Source of the DNA: an uncultured Bacilli bacterium | Lineage (GTDB): Bacteria > Bacillota_I > Bacilli_A > RF39 > UBA660 | NCBI GenBank assembly: GCA_947626275.1 | Contig: CANQRL010000005.1 | Coordinates: 25,273 to 89,272 of the forward strand | DNA: 64,000 bases | Direction of reading: 5' to 3' | In this document: positions 32,192 through 39,602 of the stretch, piece by piece | Position numbering within the stretch: position 1 is the first letter of the stretch | Layout: each line of letters begins with the position of its first letter | Program-made: the position numbers and the translations under genes | Notes under the pieces: model-generated | Database searches by the model: none | What the model saw: only the letters and a program-made list of their open reading frames with translations | Told to the model about the DNA's origin: nothing

Positions 32192-32280
32192 CATCTGAAA
32201 ACAACAATTGTTGATTTCAGATGCAATCCAACAAGGGATAACATCTGATTCACACAATCAAATGTATCCTTTTTTATTTT
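32192..32280. repeat. 32-base near-perfect palindrome followed by a second hairpin
   Basis: 32192-32223 reads CATCTGAAA, A, CAACAATTGTTG, A, TTTCAGATG, a single mismatch away from a perfect palindrome. The second hairpin (32236-32269) has GGATAACAT and ATGTATCC arms, then TGATT and AATCA, and a T-run to 32275. The CATCTGA motif recurs in the second hairpin (32242-32248), so the right arm of the palindrome can pair with either. Both hairpins look like terminators, the first on the minus strand (followed by TTTTTATT) and the second on the plus strand. Nothing else is seen between 32132 and 32312. Confidence 0.6.
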
Positions 32281-32312
32281 ATGCAAGTTTCCTTGACACA
32301 TTCATCATAACA

Positions 32313-32340
32313 TAAAAACGACTCTTCTGCAAGTCGTCTT
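32313..32340 (-). terminator. terminator after tRNA-Ala
   Basis: ACGACT (32318-32323) and AGTCGT (32332-32337) stem, T-run on the minus strand (32317-32314). Confidence 0.75.
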
Positions 32341-32376
32341 TTGTTATACTCGAAAAGTTCGAGTTAATTATCAATC

Positions 32377-32453
32377 TGGTGGAGGATAAGGGATTCGAAC
32401 CCTTGACCCCCTGCGTGCAGGGCAGGTGCTCTAGCCAGCTGAGCTAATCCCCC
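32377..32453 (-). tRNA. tRNA-Ala (UGC), with unusual C33
   Basis: 77 bases including encoded CCA. The acceptor stem has the G3-U70 pair that marks alanine tRNAs. The anticodon arm reads CCTGC-CCTGCAC-GCAGG, so the anticodon is TGC. Position 33, almost always T(U), is C. D and T arms are normal (GTTCGAA). Confidence 0.95.
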
Positions 32454-32528
32454 AAAATGGGTCATAAACGTGACTACTGCTTCATTATATCGGAAAAAGG
32501 GTTTGTTGTCAATAGATAATTGTTAAAA

Positions 32529-33566
32529 TTACACGCTTTTGACCTTCTGATAAGGTTTTAAAGTTTGAAGAAGGTAGTTAACTACCCGATCAATACTTTT
32601 TGTACTAACTTTTCTCGTTCCAATTTGATAACTAGTAATAAATAAATTTGCTTCTCTAGGTTCACAATGCATATAAATATCTAGGCTTGCAATAAAGGAA
32701 AGAACGTATCCCATCTCTTTATCTAGAGACTTTTCTAATAGTTCGTAGAGATATTCCGTATCAAAAAGGGCAGAAAAGTTTTCAAAATGATTGGTCGCTC
32801 CTCGTAAATATCCTGATTGCTGTTTGAGCTGCATTAGGAGTAGGAGGGCGTGATACAGTCTAATTGCTCGAACTAGATAGTGATTTAAAGATAAAACTCT
32901 TTGCTTTTCTACCTCTTCTATGGAATCGTAATTGCGGAATATATCAAAGCCATAATGCTCTCTTGTCATTGGTGTTAATTCGGCGTAATAGATAGATGGG
33001 TTAAACCCGTACTTGAGATAATTTTCTACATGACTAGCTTCGTGTAAAAGAGTAATGGCATCTTGGACAGTATTGATACAATTAATCAAAATATAATACT
33101 CATCCCTATGCAAAAAGTAATTTTTTCCTAAAAAAATAGATGGATTCGCAAGATAGCGAAATTGGATTCTTTCTCCTTTTCCAGTAATTTTTCGAAAATA
33201 GTTATAATCGTTTGGTTCTTTTCTTCGCATATAAGTTTTTGCTAAATCTACTGCTGCAGCTTCTCCATAGGAAGAAAGGTTGGGAATAGGAAGTTCGAGC
33301 TCTAATTGATGGAGTTGTGCTCCAAAGTAGAGAATGGCATCAATTTCTTCTTTGCGAGTGGCTGGCTGAAAATGATTAATTGCTTTTTTGAATTGATAGG
33401 AGTTAATAGCAGGGGTATCTTCTTGTAAGATATCACTTACATCAGCTAACATCTCATCATAGACAAAAACGGCAGCTTGACTTTCTGCACTTCGTGAATT
33501 GATACAAAAGTTTCTTTTTTCTTCTATGTCTTCTAATTGCCAACCGTACCGCATAACTTCCTCCAA
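32529..33566 (-). CDS. HEXXH zinc-metallopeptidase-like protein
   Basis: 345 residues. The zinc motif HEASH is at 175-179 (TLLHEASHVENYLKYGF), with E196 (YYAELTPMTREHYGF) as a likely third ligand or E203 as an alternative. The spacing and the ITLLHEASH context recall M3-like oligopeptidases, but the protein is shorter than those and has no signal peptide. I see no match to a named family. It stands between the tRNA-Ala gene and the SleB-like gene on the same strand, 35 bases from the latter. A protease or peptidase acting in the cytosol is likely. Confidence 0.6.
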   Translation of the reverse strand: MEEVMRYGWQLEDIEEKRNFCINSRSAESQAAVFVYDEMLADVSDILQEDTPAINSYQFKKAINHFQPATRKEEIDAILYFGAQLHQLELELPIPNLSSYGEAAAVDLAKTYMRRKEPNDYNYFRKITGKGERIQFRYLANPSIFLGKNYFLHRDEYYILINCINTVQDAITLLHEASHVENYLKYGFNPSIYYAELTPMTREHYGFDIFRNYDSIEEVEKQRVLSLNHYLVRAIRLYHALLLLMQLKQQSGYLRGATNHFENFSALFDTEYLYELLEKSLDKEMGYVLSFIASLDIYMHCEPREANLFITSYQIGTRKVSTKSIDRVVNYLLQTLKPYQKVKSV

Positions 33567-33601
33567 GTGCTTATTTTATCATCAACAATAGGGAAAGTCA
33601 A

Positions 33602-34024
33602 TTAATGAATAGTATTACAAATTCCTTCAATAGGCTCGTAAAAACAATGGCTTTTGTACTGCCCTGCTAGAGGTTGATCATACCATTTTGGTAAGCAAGC
33701 ATTCGTTCCTGGAGCATAAAACCATAAAGCATTGGTAGCAGGGTGGTAATATTCGCCTTTTATGACTCTATCTGCAAGGTTTCTTTCTTTCGTCGTAGGG
33801 GACCCATAAAAGAGAGTACTAGAAGTACTACTGTATCCTCCTGGATTTTGGTTGATGACTTGCGTAAGCGTTGTTAGGTTCTTAAAGGTATAACAGTCGG
33901 CAAGAACTCTATTGACGGTAACATTTCCAACCATAAGCATTCCAAGGGCACCCTCCCCAAGCGCTTCTGCTCTCATGAGTCTAGCTAAAAGATCTCTTTC
34001 TGCATTTGTATATTTAATAACCAT
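33602..34024 (-). CDS. cell-wall hydrolase, SleB/CwlJ family
   Basis: 140 residues. Hydrolase_2 motifs: DLLARLMRAEALGEGALGMLMVGNVTVNRVL (catalytic Glu in RAEALGEG) and the later NPGGYSS, ATNALWFYAPG and CFYEP. Family members cleave spore cortex peptidoglycan during germination (lytic transglycosylase). No signal peptide, unlike SleB but like CwlJ. The upstream region carries CATATAAT at 34043-34036 on the minus strand, resembling a sigma-E/K -10, though no matching -35 is clear. Confidence 0.82.
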   Translation of the reverse strand: MVIKYTNAERDLLARLMRAEALGEGALGMLMVGNVTVNRVLADCYTFKNLTTLTQVINQNPGGYSSTSSTLFYGSPTTKERNLADRVIKGEYYHPATNALWFYAPGTNACLPKWYDQPLAGQYKSHCFYEPIEGICNTIH

Positions 34025-34055
34025 CTTATCACCAGTATATTATATGTTTTTATGC

Positions 34056-34084
34056 TTGAATAATTTAGGTGATTATGCTATAAT
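34056..34084 (+). promoter_or_regulatory. tRNA-Trp promoter
   Basis: TTGAAT at 34056-34061, 17-base spacer, TATAAT at 34079-34084 with TGC before it. Confidence 0.75.
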
Positions 34085-34111
34085 GGACATTGTCAACCGG
34101 GAAAAATTCTT

Positions 34112-34185
34112 AGGGGTGTAGTTAAATGGTATAATAACGGTCTCCAAAACCGCTGTTGGGAGTTCGATTCTCTCCACCCCTGCCA
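34112..34185 (+). tRNA. tRNA-Trp (CCA)
   Basis: 74 bases with encoded CCA. Acceptor AGGGGTG/CACCCCT, anticodon arm ACGGT-CTCCAAA-ACCGC giving anticodon CCA, T loop TTCGATT. The only tRNA-Trp seen; TGA serves as stop. Confidence 0.96.
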
Positions 34186-34201
34186 TTTAAGAAGAATAAG
34201 T

Positions 34202-34222
34202 AGTAGTAATGCTACTTTTTTT
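34202..34222 (+). terminator. terminator of tRNA-Trp
   Basis: AGTAG (34202-34206) and CTACT (34212-34216) with a run of T to 34222. The rest of 34223-34408 shows no gene. Confidence 0.7.
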
Positions 34223-34408
34223 ATTTAATTTATTACTATAAAATTGTTTCAGGGTATTCTTATCAACGTTTTTATTTTTTTATTGCTATTCTCCAAGACC
34301 CTTCAAAATGTGTCAAAGTTTCTAAATAATAACCTGTTTTATCATCCTATTCATCTAATACTTTTTAATTTTATGAGTACTTAATTTGCTAGAACATCTA
34401 TAAAAAAT

Positions 34409-34440
34409 CGAACAAAAAAGCGAGAATATTTCTCGCTTTT
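34409..34440. terminator. terminator of the DUF262 gene
   Basis: AAAAGCGAGAA (34417-34427) and TTCTCGCTTTT (34430-34440) form an 11-base stem; T-rich on both strands, best for the leftward gene. Confidence 0.85.
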
Positions 34441-34509
34441 AACATTTCTGTTCGAAATTAATGATACAAAAATATGTCTCATGTATTTCTTCCCTAAGTA
34501 ATGTAGTAA

Positions 34510-36315
34510 TTACAATGATTCGTAATAGTTCTTTATATAAGCAGCCATTAATTTACGTCTCTGCTTCAAAAATTTATTATAATTTGTATATGTATAATTC
34601 AATATACTTTCTGGAATACAATTAGAAGATAGATTTTCATCAAATTCTTTTTTGTTTTTAACCAAACCCAACTTATTATCTTTAGTGCATTTATTTAATA
34701 CATCATTAAAATAAACTTTTGGGGCTGTATCCGATATACCGATGTTGTCTGTTGTATCTATCCATGCATAATTACATACTTGATTATATTTTTCTTTATC
34801 GGTAATTCCATTTTCAATTAGATAATTTTTTGGAAAAATATGGTGAATATTACCTGTAATCTTTATTAATGCTTCAATTTCTTTGGATGATGCAAATAAA
34901 GAGTGTGCTTTATTCTTAATTTGAGCAGCACAATATATTAAATATGCTGGTGATAAACTATTGCTTGTTTCTAAATCATGAATTAATATAGAATTCCAAA
35001 AATCATTATTCAATTGTGTTGATTCAATTTCATTAAAATAATTAACAAAGCCTTTTTCTTTTATTCTTTTTAAATCTTGATCAATTATTGTTTCACTCGA
35101 ACCAGAATATCTTCTTAATAATAATGACATAATATACCATCTTTGAATATAATTACTAATTTGAGTTTTGGGCATTATGTTTTCTTGTTTTAATAATAAA
35201 TACATTGTATAGGCGCTATTAATGGTAGATTGAGAATTAACGAGTTTTTTATACTTTATACCAGTTCCCTCGATGTAAACATTAAACTCTTTGAAGTTAT
35301 AAGCATTAACAAAATTAAGGATACCTTGTTTTAATGTCTTAAAAGTTTCATCTGCAACTTCTGGATCAAAAGATTTCGTTTTAAAATTTCTTCCTGATAA
35401 TAATTCAGATAATCTTTTTAATAAGCCATCGTTAAATATATGTGCATAACTAACTCTTAAAACATCATTATATGTGGGAGCATAAATAATCTTGTCCGTA
35501 ACTTTTCCTAACCATTTAATTGCTTCATAGTACTCTGTTTTGGCAAACTCTGGATCTTTTGATGGAATATCTAAAATATGTCTATTATCTTGTATTCCTC
35601 TACAAAAATAATCAATCGTCTTCCATAAATATTGACCTTCATGTGTTTCGTCTGTATTTATTTTGGCCATTATGTAATCCTCTTGTCCAAGTTTTGTCCC
35701 TTTACTGTTCATCAAATTAAAAATGTTTGATGCTTCACTCATAGTTAATGTTGAGTGAAGATTTATTCTGCCTATTTCTCTCGAAACTATATTTTCAACT
35801 TTCTGTATTCTGGCTAATAAATCGTTTTTTGTCATGTCCGGATTCTTTTCAACATACTCATCAATAAAATTAATTAATTCAATTCTTGGATCTTTAAAGA
35901 AAATTGATATATCTTTAATCCATTTTGAATTTTTATCATGAGTTGGATTATAAGTTTCAAATTTTTCGGTAAATGGATTATACGAAACGATAAACCTTCT
36001 ATAACTATAATCTTTATAAATAACTTCTTCTCCAAGAAGGGCTGTTCTTAATGCCGTTATTCTTTGCTGCCCATCTATTATTATTTTTCTCCCAGCACTA
36101 GGTCTGCCATCTTTTATTCTTGCATTATCATTTGTCCAAATAACAATAAAACCTGTTGGCAAACCATTATATAAGGAGTCAATTAAATCAGTTATTTTTT
36201 TGGGTTCCCATACAAACGGTCTTTGCAATTCAGGAATAGCAACATCTCCACTAGAAATGTATCCTAGAATGTTTTTGACTGTATCAGATGTAACATTATA
36301 CTTTTCAAAATTCAT
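34510..36315 (-). CDS. DUF262 and HNH (DUF1524) protein, GmrSD-like
   Basis: 601 residues. N-terminal DUF262: IPELQRPFVWEPKKITDLIDSLYNGLPTGFIVIW, then IIIDGQQRITALRTAL with the DGQQR nucleotide-binding motif. The C-terminal part (residues about 490-560) has IHHIFPKNYL, then N-x-x-x-NYAWIDTTDNIGISD and PKVYF, typical of DUF1524 HNH nuclease domains. GmrSD-type enzymes attack modified DNA or act in defence systems. It is preceded by a 53-residue gene whose stop overlaps its ATG. The AT-rich context beside tRNA-Trp suggests acquired DNA. Confidence 0.85.
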   Translation of the reverse strand: MNFEKYNVTSDTVKNILGYISSGDVAIPELQRPFVWEPKKITDLIDSLYNGLPTGFIVIWTNDNARIKDGRPSAGRKIIIDGQQRITALRTALLGEEVIYKDYSYRRFIVSYNPFTEKFETYNPTHDKNSKWIKDISIFFKDPRIELINFIDEYVEKNPDMTKNDLLARIQKVENIVSREIGRINLHSTLTMSEASNIFNLMNSKGTKLGQEDYIMAKINTDETHEGQYLWKTIDYFCRGIQDNRHILDIPSKDPEFAKTEYYEAIKWLGKVTDKIIYAPTYNDVLRVSYAHIFNDGLLKRLSELLSGRNFKTKSFDPEVADETFKTLKQGILNFVNAYNFKEFNVYIEGTGIKYKKLVNSQSTINSAYTMYLLLKQENIMPKTQISNYIQRWYIMSLLLRRYSGSSETIIDQDLKRIKEKGFVNYFNEIESTQLNNDFWNSILIHDLETSNSLSPAYLIYCAAQIKNKAHSLFASSKEIEALIKITGNIHHIFPKNYLIENGITDKEKYNQVCNYAWIDTTDNIGISDTAPKVYFNDVLNKCTKDNKLGLVKNKKEFDENLSSNCIPESILNYTYTNYNKFLKQRRKLMAAYIKNYYESL

Positions 36316-36476
36316 TATTGAGCCTCCTTATTATTAGAAATCCAATCATATGAATTAATTGCCATGTCGATGAAGGGCATTAATGACATAATAATATTTT
36401 CAAATAGCGGCTTATCATAGCTTTCTAGCAAATTTTGATCTGAAGATCCTGCAATTGCATGTTTAATTTTCAACAT
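36315..36476 (-). CDS. small upstream partner of the DUF262 protein, 53 residues
   Basis: ATG at 36476 with GGAGG seven bases upstream and a stop (TAA) that overlaps the ATG of the DUF262 gene by one base (TAATG), so translation is coupled. The protein starts MLKIKHAIAG and ends WISNNKEAQ. Predicted helical and slightly acidic, it has no membrane segment. A TGCTATAAT extended -10 lies at 36509-36501. The arrangement suggests a regulatory or complex-forming partner, perhaps an inhibitor. Not recognised as any known family. Confidence 0.7.
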   Translation of the reverse strand: MLKIKHAIAGSSDQNLLESYDKPLFENIIMSLMPFIDMAINSYDWISNNKEAQ

Positions 36477-36500
36477 CTTACTACCTCCCCTAGTAACTAT

Positions 36501-36509
36501 ATTATAGCA
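36501..36509 (-). promoter_or_regulatory. extended -10 promoter of the DUF262 operon
   Basis: Minus strand TGCTATAAT (36509-36501), about 25 bases before the 53-residue gene. No clear -35. Confidence 0.55.
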
Positions 36510-36604
36510 TAATATAAGATTAATAATTTAACTATTTTATGATGTATAATTTCGGCCTAGATGCCATGTATTTATCTACTAATTGGTGTAAATATTTCAC
36601 ATAA

Positions 36605-36844
36605 TTCATTTGTGTAGGATTTGATAGAGGAAAGGACTCTGTTAATGTAGGTAGACGTGCTGATATAAAAAGTATTGAAATGACTGCACCTGATGCCAGA
36701 AAAGGTTATAAGTTTGTAGGATAGAAACCTATTGAACCTACGGTTTATAGCTATGGTGATGATATAAAAATTACGGTTCCAGCATTTGAAACTTTATATG
36801 AATCAAATATAGATTCAAAAATAGAAAAAAGAAACACAAAATAG
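36605..36844 (+). pseudogene. decayed gene fragment (repeat-domain surface-type protein)
   Basis: An open frame read through one TAG (36722-36724) reads GFDRGKDSVNVGRR..., then RKGYKFVG-stop-KPIEPTV, YSYGDDIKITVPAFETLYE. The stop stands where a Trp is usual (GYKFVGW), so TGG probably changed to TAG. The pattern recalls repeat domains of surface or adhesin proteins. There is no start codon with a ribosome site and no upstream part. A terminator follows. The rest of 36477-36604 holds only the promoter. Confidence 0.5.
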
Positions 36845-36854
36845 TGTTTTTTTT
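36832..36854 (+). terminator. terminator after the decayed gene
   Basis: AAACAC (36832-36837) and GTGTTT (36844-36849), followed by T to 36854. Confidence 0.65.
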
Positions 36855-36920
36855 AAAATCTACTTTTAAGGGGTGTCAATATGCTAGTAAAAGGTTTAAT
36901 ATATAAGAAGAGGTGGTAAT

Positions 36921-37343
36921 ATGGATAATTTAGATAGATTCATAACGGCTCAAAGACTGGATTATGATAAAGCTTTTAATGAAATTAAAAATGGTAAAAA
37001 GTTGACTCATTGGTCATGGTATATATTTCCACAATTGAAAGGGTTAGGCTCCAGTGCAATGGCCGAATATTATGGAATTGAAGATTTAAAAGAAGCTAAA
37101 TTATATTTGACTAATGAATATTTAAAAAATAATTTAATTCAGATATCCCAAGCACTGTTACATTTAAGGACGAATAATCCAACAGAAGTGTTGGGATATC
37201 CTGATGATTTAAAAGTGAAATCCTGTATGACGCTATTTTATTGTGCTGATTCTAGTATTACCGTCTTTAAAAAAGTGATAGATAAATTTTATGGTGGAGA
37301 ATTGGACAATAAAACTATTTTATTGTTAGATCAACGAAAATAA
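36921..37343 (+). CDS. DUF1810 family protein
   Basis: 140 residues. The family signature is clear: LDRFITAQRLDYDKAFNEIKNGKK, HWSWYIFPQLKGLG, SAMAEYYGI and KSCMTLFYCAD. DUF1810 proteins are small and soluble, and of unknown function. GAGGTGGTAAT precedes the ATG. The next gene starts 14 bases downstream, so they are probably cotranscribed. Confidence 0.9.
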   Translation: MDNLDRFITAQRLDYDKAFNEIKNGKKLTHWSWYIFPQLKGLGSSAMAEYYGIEDLKEAKLYLTNEYLKNNLIQISQALLHLRTNNPTEVLGYPDDLKVKSCMTLFYCADSSITVFKKVIDKFYGGELDNKTILLLDQRK

Positions 37344-37357
37344 CGAGGTGAGGGGAT

Positions 37358-38398
37358 ATGATGTATAAAGAATTAAATGAGGGAGCAAAAAAATACCTTG
37401 GTAAAGAACTAAAAATAAAGTTTTTTAAAAAATTTGACTCTGAAGAATTATTTAAAAGATGTGAAAAAGAAATGGACATCCTTTGTGAGAGAGATTTACT
37501 TTTTGTTATTGAACATTTATATCGATTTAAAAAAGAAAATAAAAATGTTAAGTATCATTTTAGAGGTACTATCAATAATTTGTTACTTTTATATATACTA
37601 GATATAAGTTATGTTAATCCCTTAGAATATAACTTACCCTATGAGTTATTTAGTGATAAAACGATTAATGTTGATATAATTAATGAGCCTAGTATTCTTT
37701 TTATCAATTATTTAAATAGACAAGCAGAGAATTTTAAAATAGTTCATGGTTTTTTTGTAAAAGAAGATATAAGAGAAGTTAATAAACTTTTAGAAAACCA
37801 TTATTTATTATTGCCATGTGGTTACCTAGATAATCATATGTTATTAAGATTTAATGATTTAGATACATTAGAAACGATTAATGACTATAGAGATTATAAA
37901 GATCAATATGTAACTATCAGAATCGATGAAAAAGATGTTATAAGAAATGACAAGATATGTCTTGATAATATATTTACGAATGATTTCGAAAGAGAAATAG
38001 CTAAAATTTTAAAACCTAAAACTGTAAATGATTATATAAAAATTAAAAGTATTGCTCATGGTACGGATGTATGGTTAAATAATCAAAATCAATTAGTGAA
38101 AGAAAAAAAGATAAATTTAAAGAATTTAATCGCAACACGAGAAGATATATTTGAATACCTATTAGACCATAAATTAGAATGGGATATGGCTTTAGAAATT
38201 ACAAATTTTATTCGAAAAGGTAGAGCCTTAAGGTCACCTAATAAATGGGATGAATATGTTAAAGCAATGAAAGAATACCATTGTGAAGATATGGTTATAG
38301 ATATATTTTCAAAGATATTATTTATTTTTGGAAGAGGCCAAGCAGTAAGTGAATGCTTATATGCTTTAGATAAAAATAATTATGTAGATATGGATTAG
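37358..38398 (+). CDS. stand-alone degenerate PolC-like palm/fingers protein
   Basis: 346 residues that align in order to the palm and fingers region of the Gram-positive replicative polymerase PolC. The HFRGTINNLLLLYILDISYVNPL stretch matches the RGSVGSSFVA...ITEVNPL block. KTINVDII is in the place of the catalytic PDIDLNF (first Asp now Asn104, second Asp106 kept). IAHGTDVW (234-239) and ATREDIFEYLLDHKLEWDMALEITNFIRKG match the GTDVWLGNA...RDDI...VRKG fingers region. The exonuclease, PHP, OB and C-terminal DNA-binding parts are absent. It is an intact frame in an accessory region, so a new function seems likely. Confidence 0.7.
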   Translation: MMYKELNEGAKKYLGKELKIKFFKKFDSEELFKRCEKEMDILCERDLLFVIEHLYRFKKENKNVKYHFRGTINNLLLLYILDISYVNPLEYNLPYELFSDKTINVDIINEPSILFINYLNRQAENFKIVHGFFVKEDIREVNKLLENHYLLLPCGYLDNHMLLRFNDLDTLETINDYRDYKDQYVTIRIDEKDVIRNDKICLDNIFTNDFEREIAKILKPKTVNDYIKIKSIAHGTDVWLNNQNQLVKEKKINLKNLIATREDIFEYLLDHKLEWDMALEITNFIRKGRALRSPNKWDEYVKAMKEYHCEDMVIDIFSKILFIFGRGQAVSECLYALDKNNYVDMD

Positions 38399-38546
38399 GG
38401 AAATTAAAATGTTTTTATGTTCCAAATAAACTGCAACAATTATTTTGTTGAGCTGACCATTATAGAAGCCTTCGATTTATTATACGCGATGTAAAAATAT
38501 GATATAATGAGGGGGATATAATGTTTAGTAATTTTTAGGCATAAGG
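38399..38546 (+). promoter_or_regulatory. gap with promoter for the acyltransferase
   Basis: GATATAATG at about 38500-38508 gives a -10 TATAAT near 38502-38507; the -35 is weak. No gene of its own. A CAACAATTATTTTGTTG hairpin at about 38431-38447 may end the preceding unit. Confidence 0.4.
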
Positions 38547-38555
38547 GTGAAAGAA

Positions 38556-39515
38556 ATGAAAATAAATACTAGTGAACAATTAAAGAAATTAAAGGATAAC
38601 TATTTTTATGGGGAACTTCCTACCATGAAAGATTCCACAATAGAATTCAATGGCAAGAACAATATATTCGTTTGTGAAGAAGGCGTTGTTCTTGAAAATT
38701 CTAGAATAGCTTTTAATAGTGATAACTCCATTATTTATCTATCTAAAAATAATCATACTTATAAGTTAAACGTGACAACATTTTATAATAGTGTTCTTTT
38801 TATAGGCCGTAACAATTACATAAACAATACTGTGACGATGGTTTTGTCAGAAGAAAAAAATATCATTATCGGCAATGATGGTATGATGTCTTTAAATGTT
38901 TGGTTTAGAACTTCGGATGTGCATTTGCTTTATAACATAGATGATGAGAAAAGAATCAATAAGAGTAAAAGTATATATGTAGGGGACCATGTTTGGCTTG
39001 GACAAAATTGTTTTTTACTAAAAGGAACAATGATTGGTTCTGGTTCTATGATAGGTGCTAATGCACTATTATCCAATAAGAAAATTCCATCTAATGTTGT
39101 CGCAACTCAACAAGGAGTATTAAAAACGGATACCTTTTGGGATCCTAGTTCATCCCATAATTGGAATAAGAAAAAGACAAAAGAATGGGAGCACTATCCA
39201 AAAAATGCTAAAAATTATATTTTTGAATCGGATAAAAAGAATATTTCTTTTGAAACAATTGAAGATAATTTACAAAATATCGATAATGTTCAAGAGAAAT
39301 ACCAATACCTATTAGATACTTTAGTTCCTGCTAATAAAAACCGGTTTTATATAGAGAATACACAACAACAAATGACAGATGCTTCTGTACCTAATAGACT
39401 TTATACAGTGAAGAAAAAGAATAAATTTACCAAAATGTGGCAAAAGATCAAGTTAAAAATTACTAAAATATTGCAAAAAATAAAAAGAAAAATGAAAAGA
39501 ATATTATTAAAATGA
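38556..39515 (+). CDS. hexapeptide-repeat acyltransferase-like protein
   Basis: 319 residues from the ATG at 38556, five bases after AAGGGTGA; a GTG three codons earlier is less likely. The left-handed beta-helix of hexapeptide transferases is seen around residues 130-200 (IYVGDHVWLGQNCFLLKGTMIGSGSMIGANALLSN). H/W and N/G positions resemble polysaccharide O-acetyltransferases. The C-terminus is a very basic, helical tail (about 275-319) rich in Lys, perhaps for membrane or polymer binding. Likely acts on surface glycans. No glycosyltransferase cluster is adjacent. Confidence 0.75.
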   Translation: MKINTSEQLKKLKDNYFYGELPTMKDSTIEFNGKNNIFVCEEGVVLENSRIAFNSDNSIIYLSKNNHTYKLNVTTFYNSVLFIGRNNYINNTVTMVLSEEKNIIIGNDGMMSLNVWFRTSDVHLLYNIDDEKRINKSKSIYVGDHVWLGQNCFLLKGTMIGSGSMIGANALLSNKKIPSNVVATQQGVLKTDTFWDPSSSHNWNKKKTKEWEHYPKNAKNYIFESDKKNISFETIEDNLQNIDNVQEKYQYLLDTLVPANKNRFYIENTQQQMTDASVPNRLYTVKKKNKFTKMWQKIKLKITKILQKIKRKMKRILLK

Positions 39516-39602
39516 AGTCCCTTTTTCTATAAAATCCCATATCTTTAAGAGTAATCTTGTTCAAATGGTTAATGGGTTGATTTCTAAAGGAGAGGATTGC
39601 TA

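Noticed and set aside
32089..32301. 70-residue minus-strand frame
   Set aside because: It runs through the terminator and palindromes; no start signal.
34112..34185. tRNA-Trp 3' end as an attachment site with a repeat downstream
   Set aside because: No second copy of the 3' end sequence was seen in the following 8 kb and no integrase gene is present.
39516..39602. Open stretch ending MVNGLISKGEDC just before the DUF1848 gene, possibly the tail of a lost gene
   Set aside because: Too short, no start or similarity that I can name; AAAGGAGAGG inside it serves the next gene.
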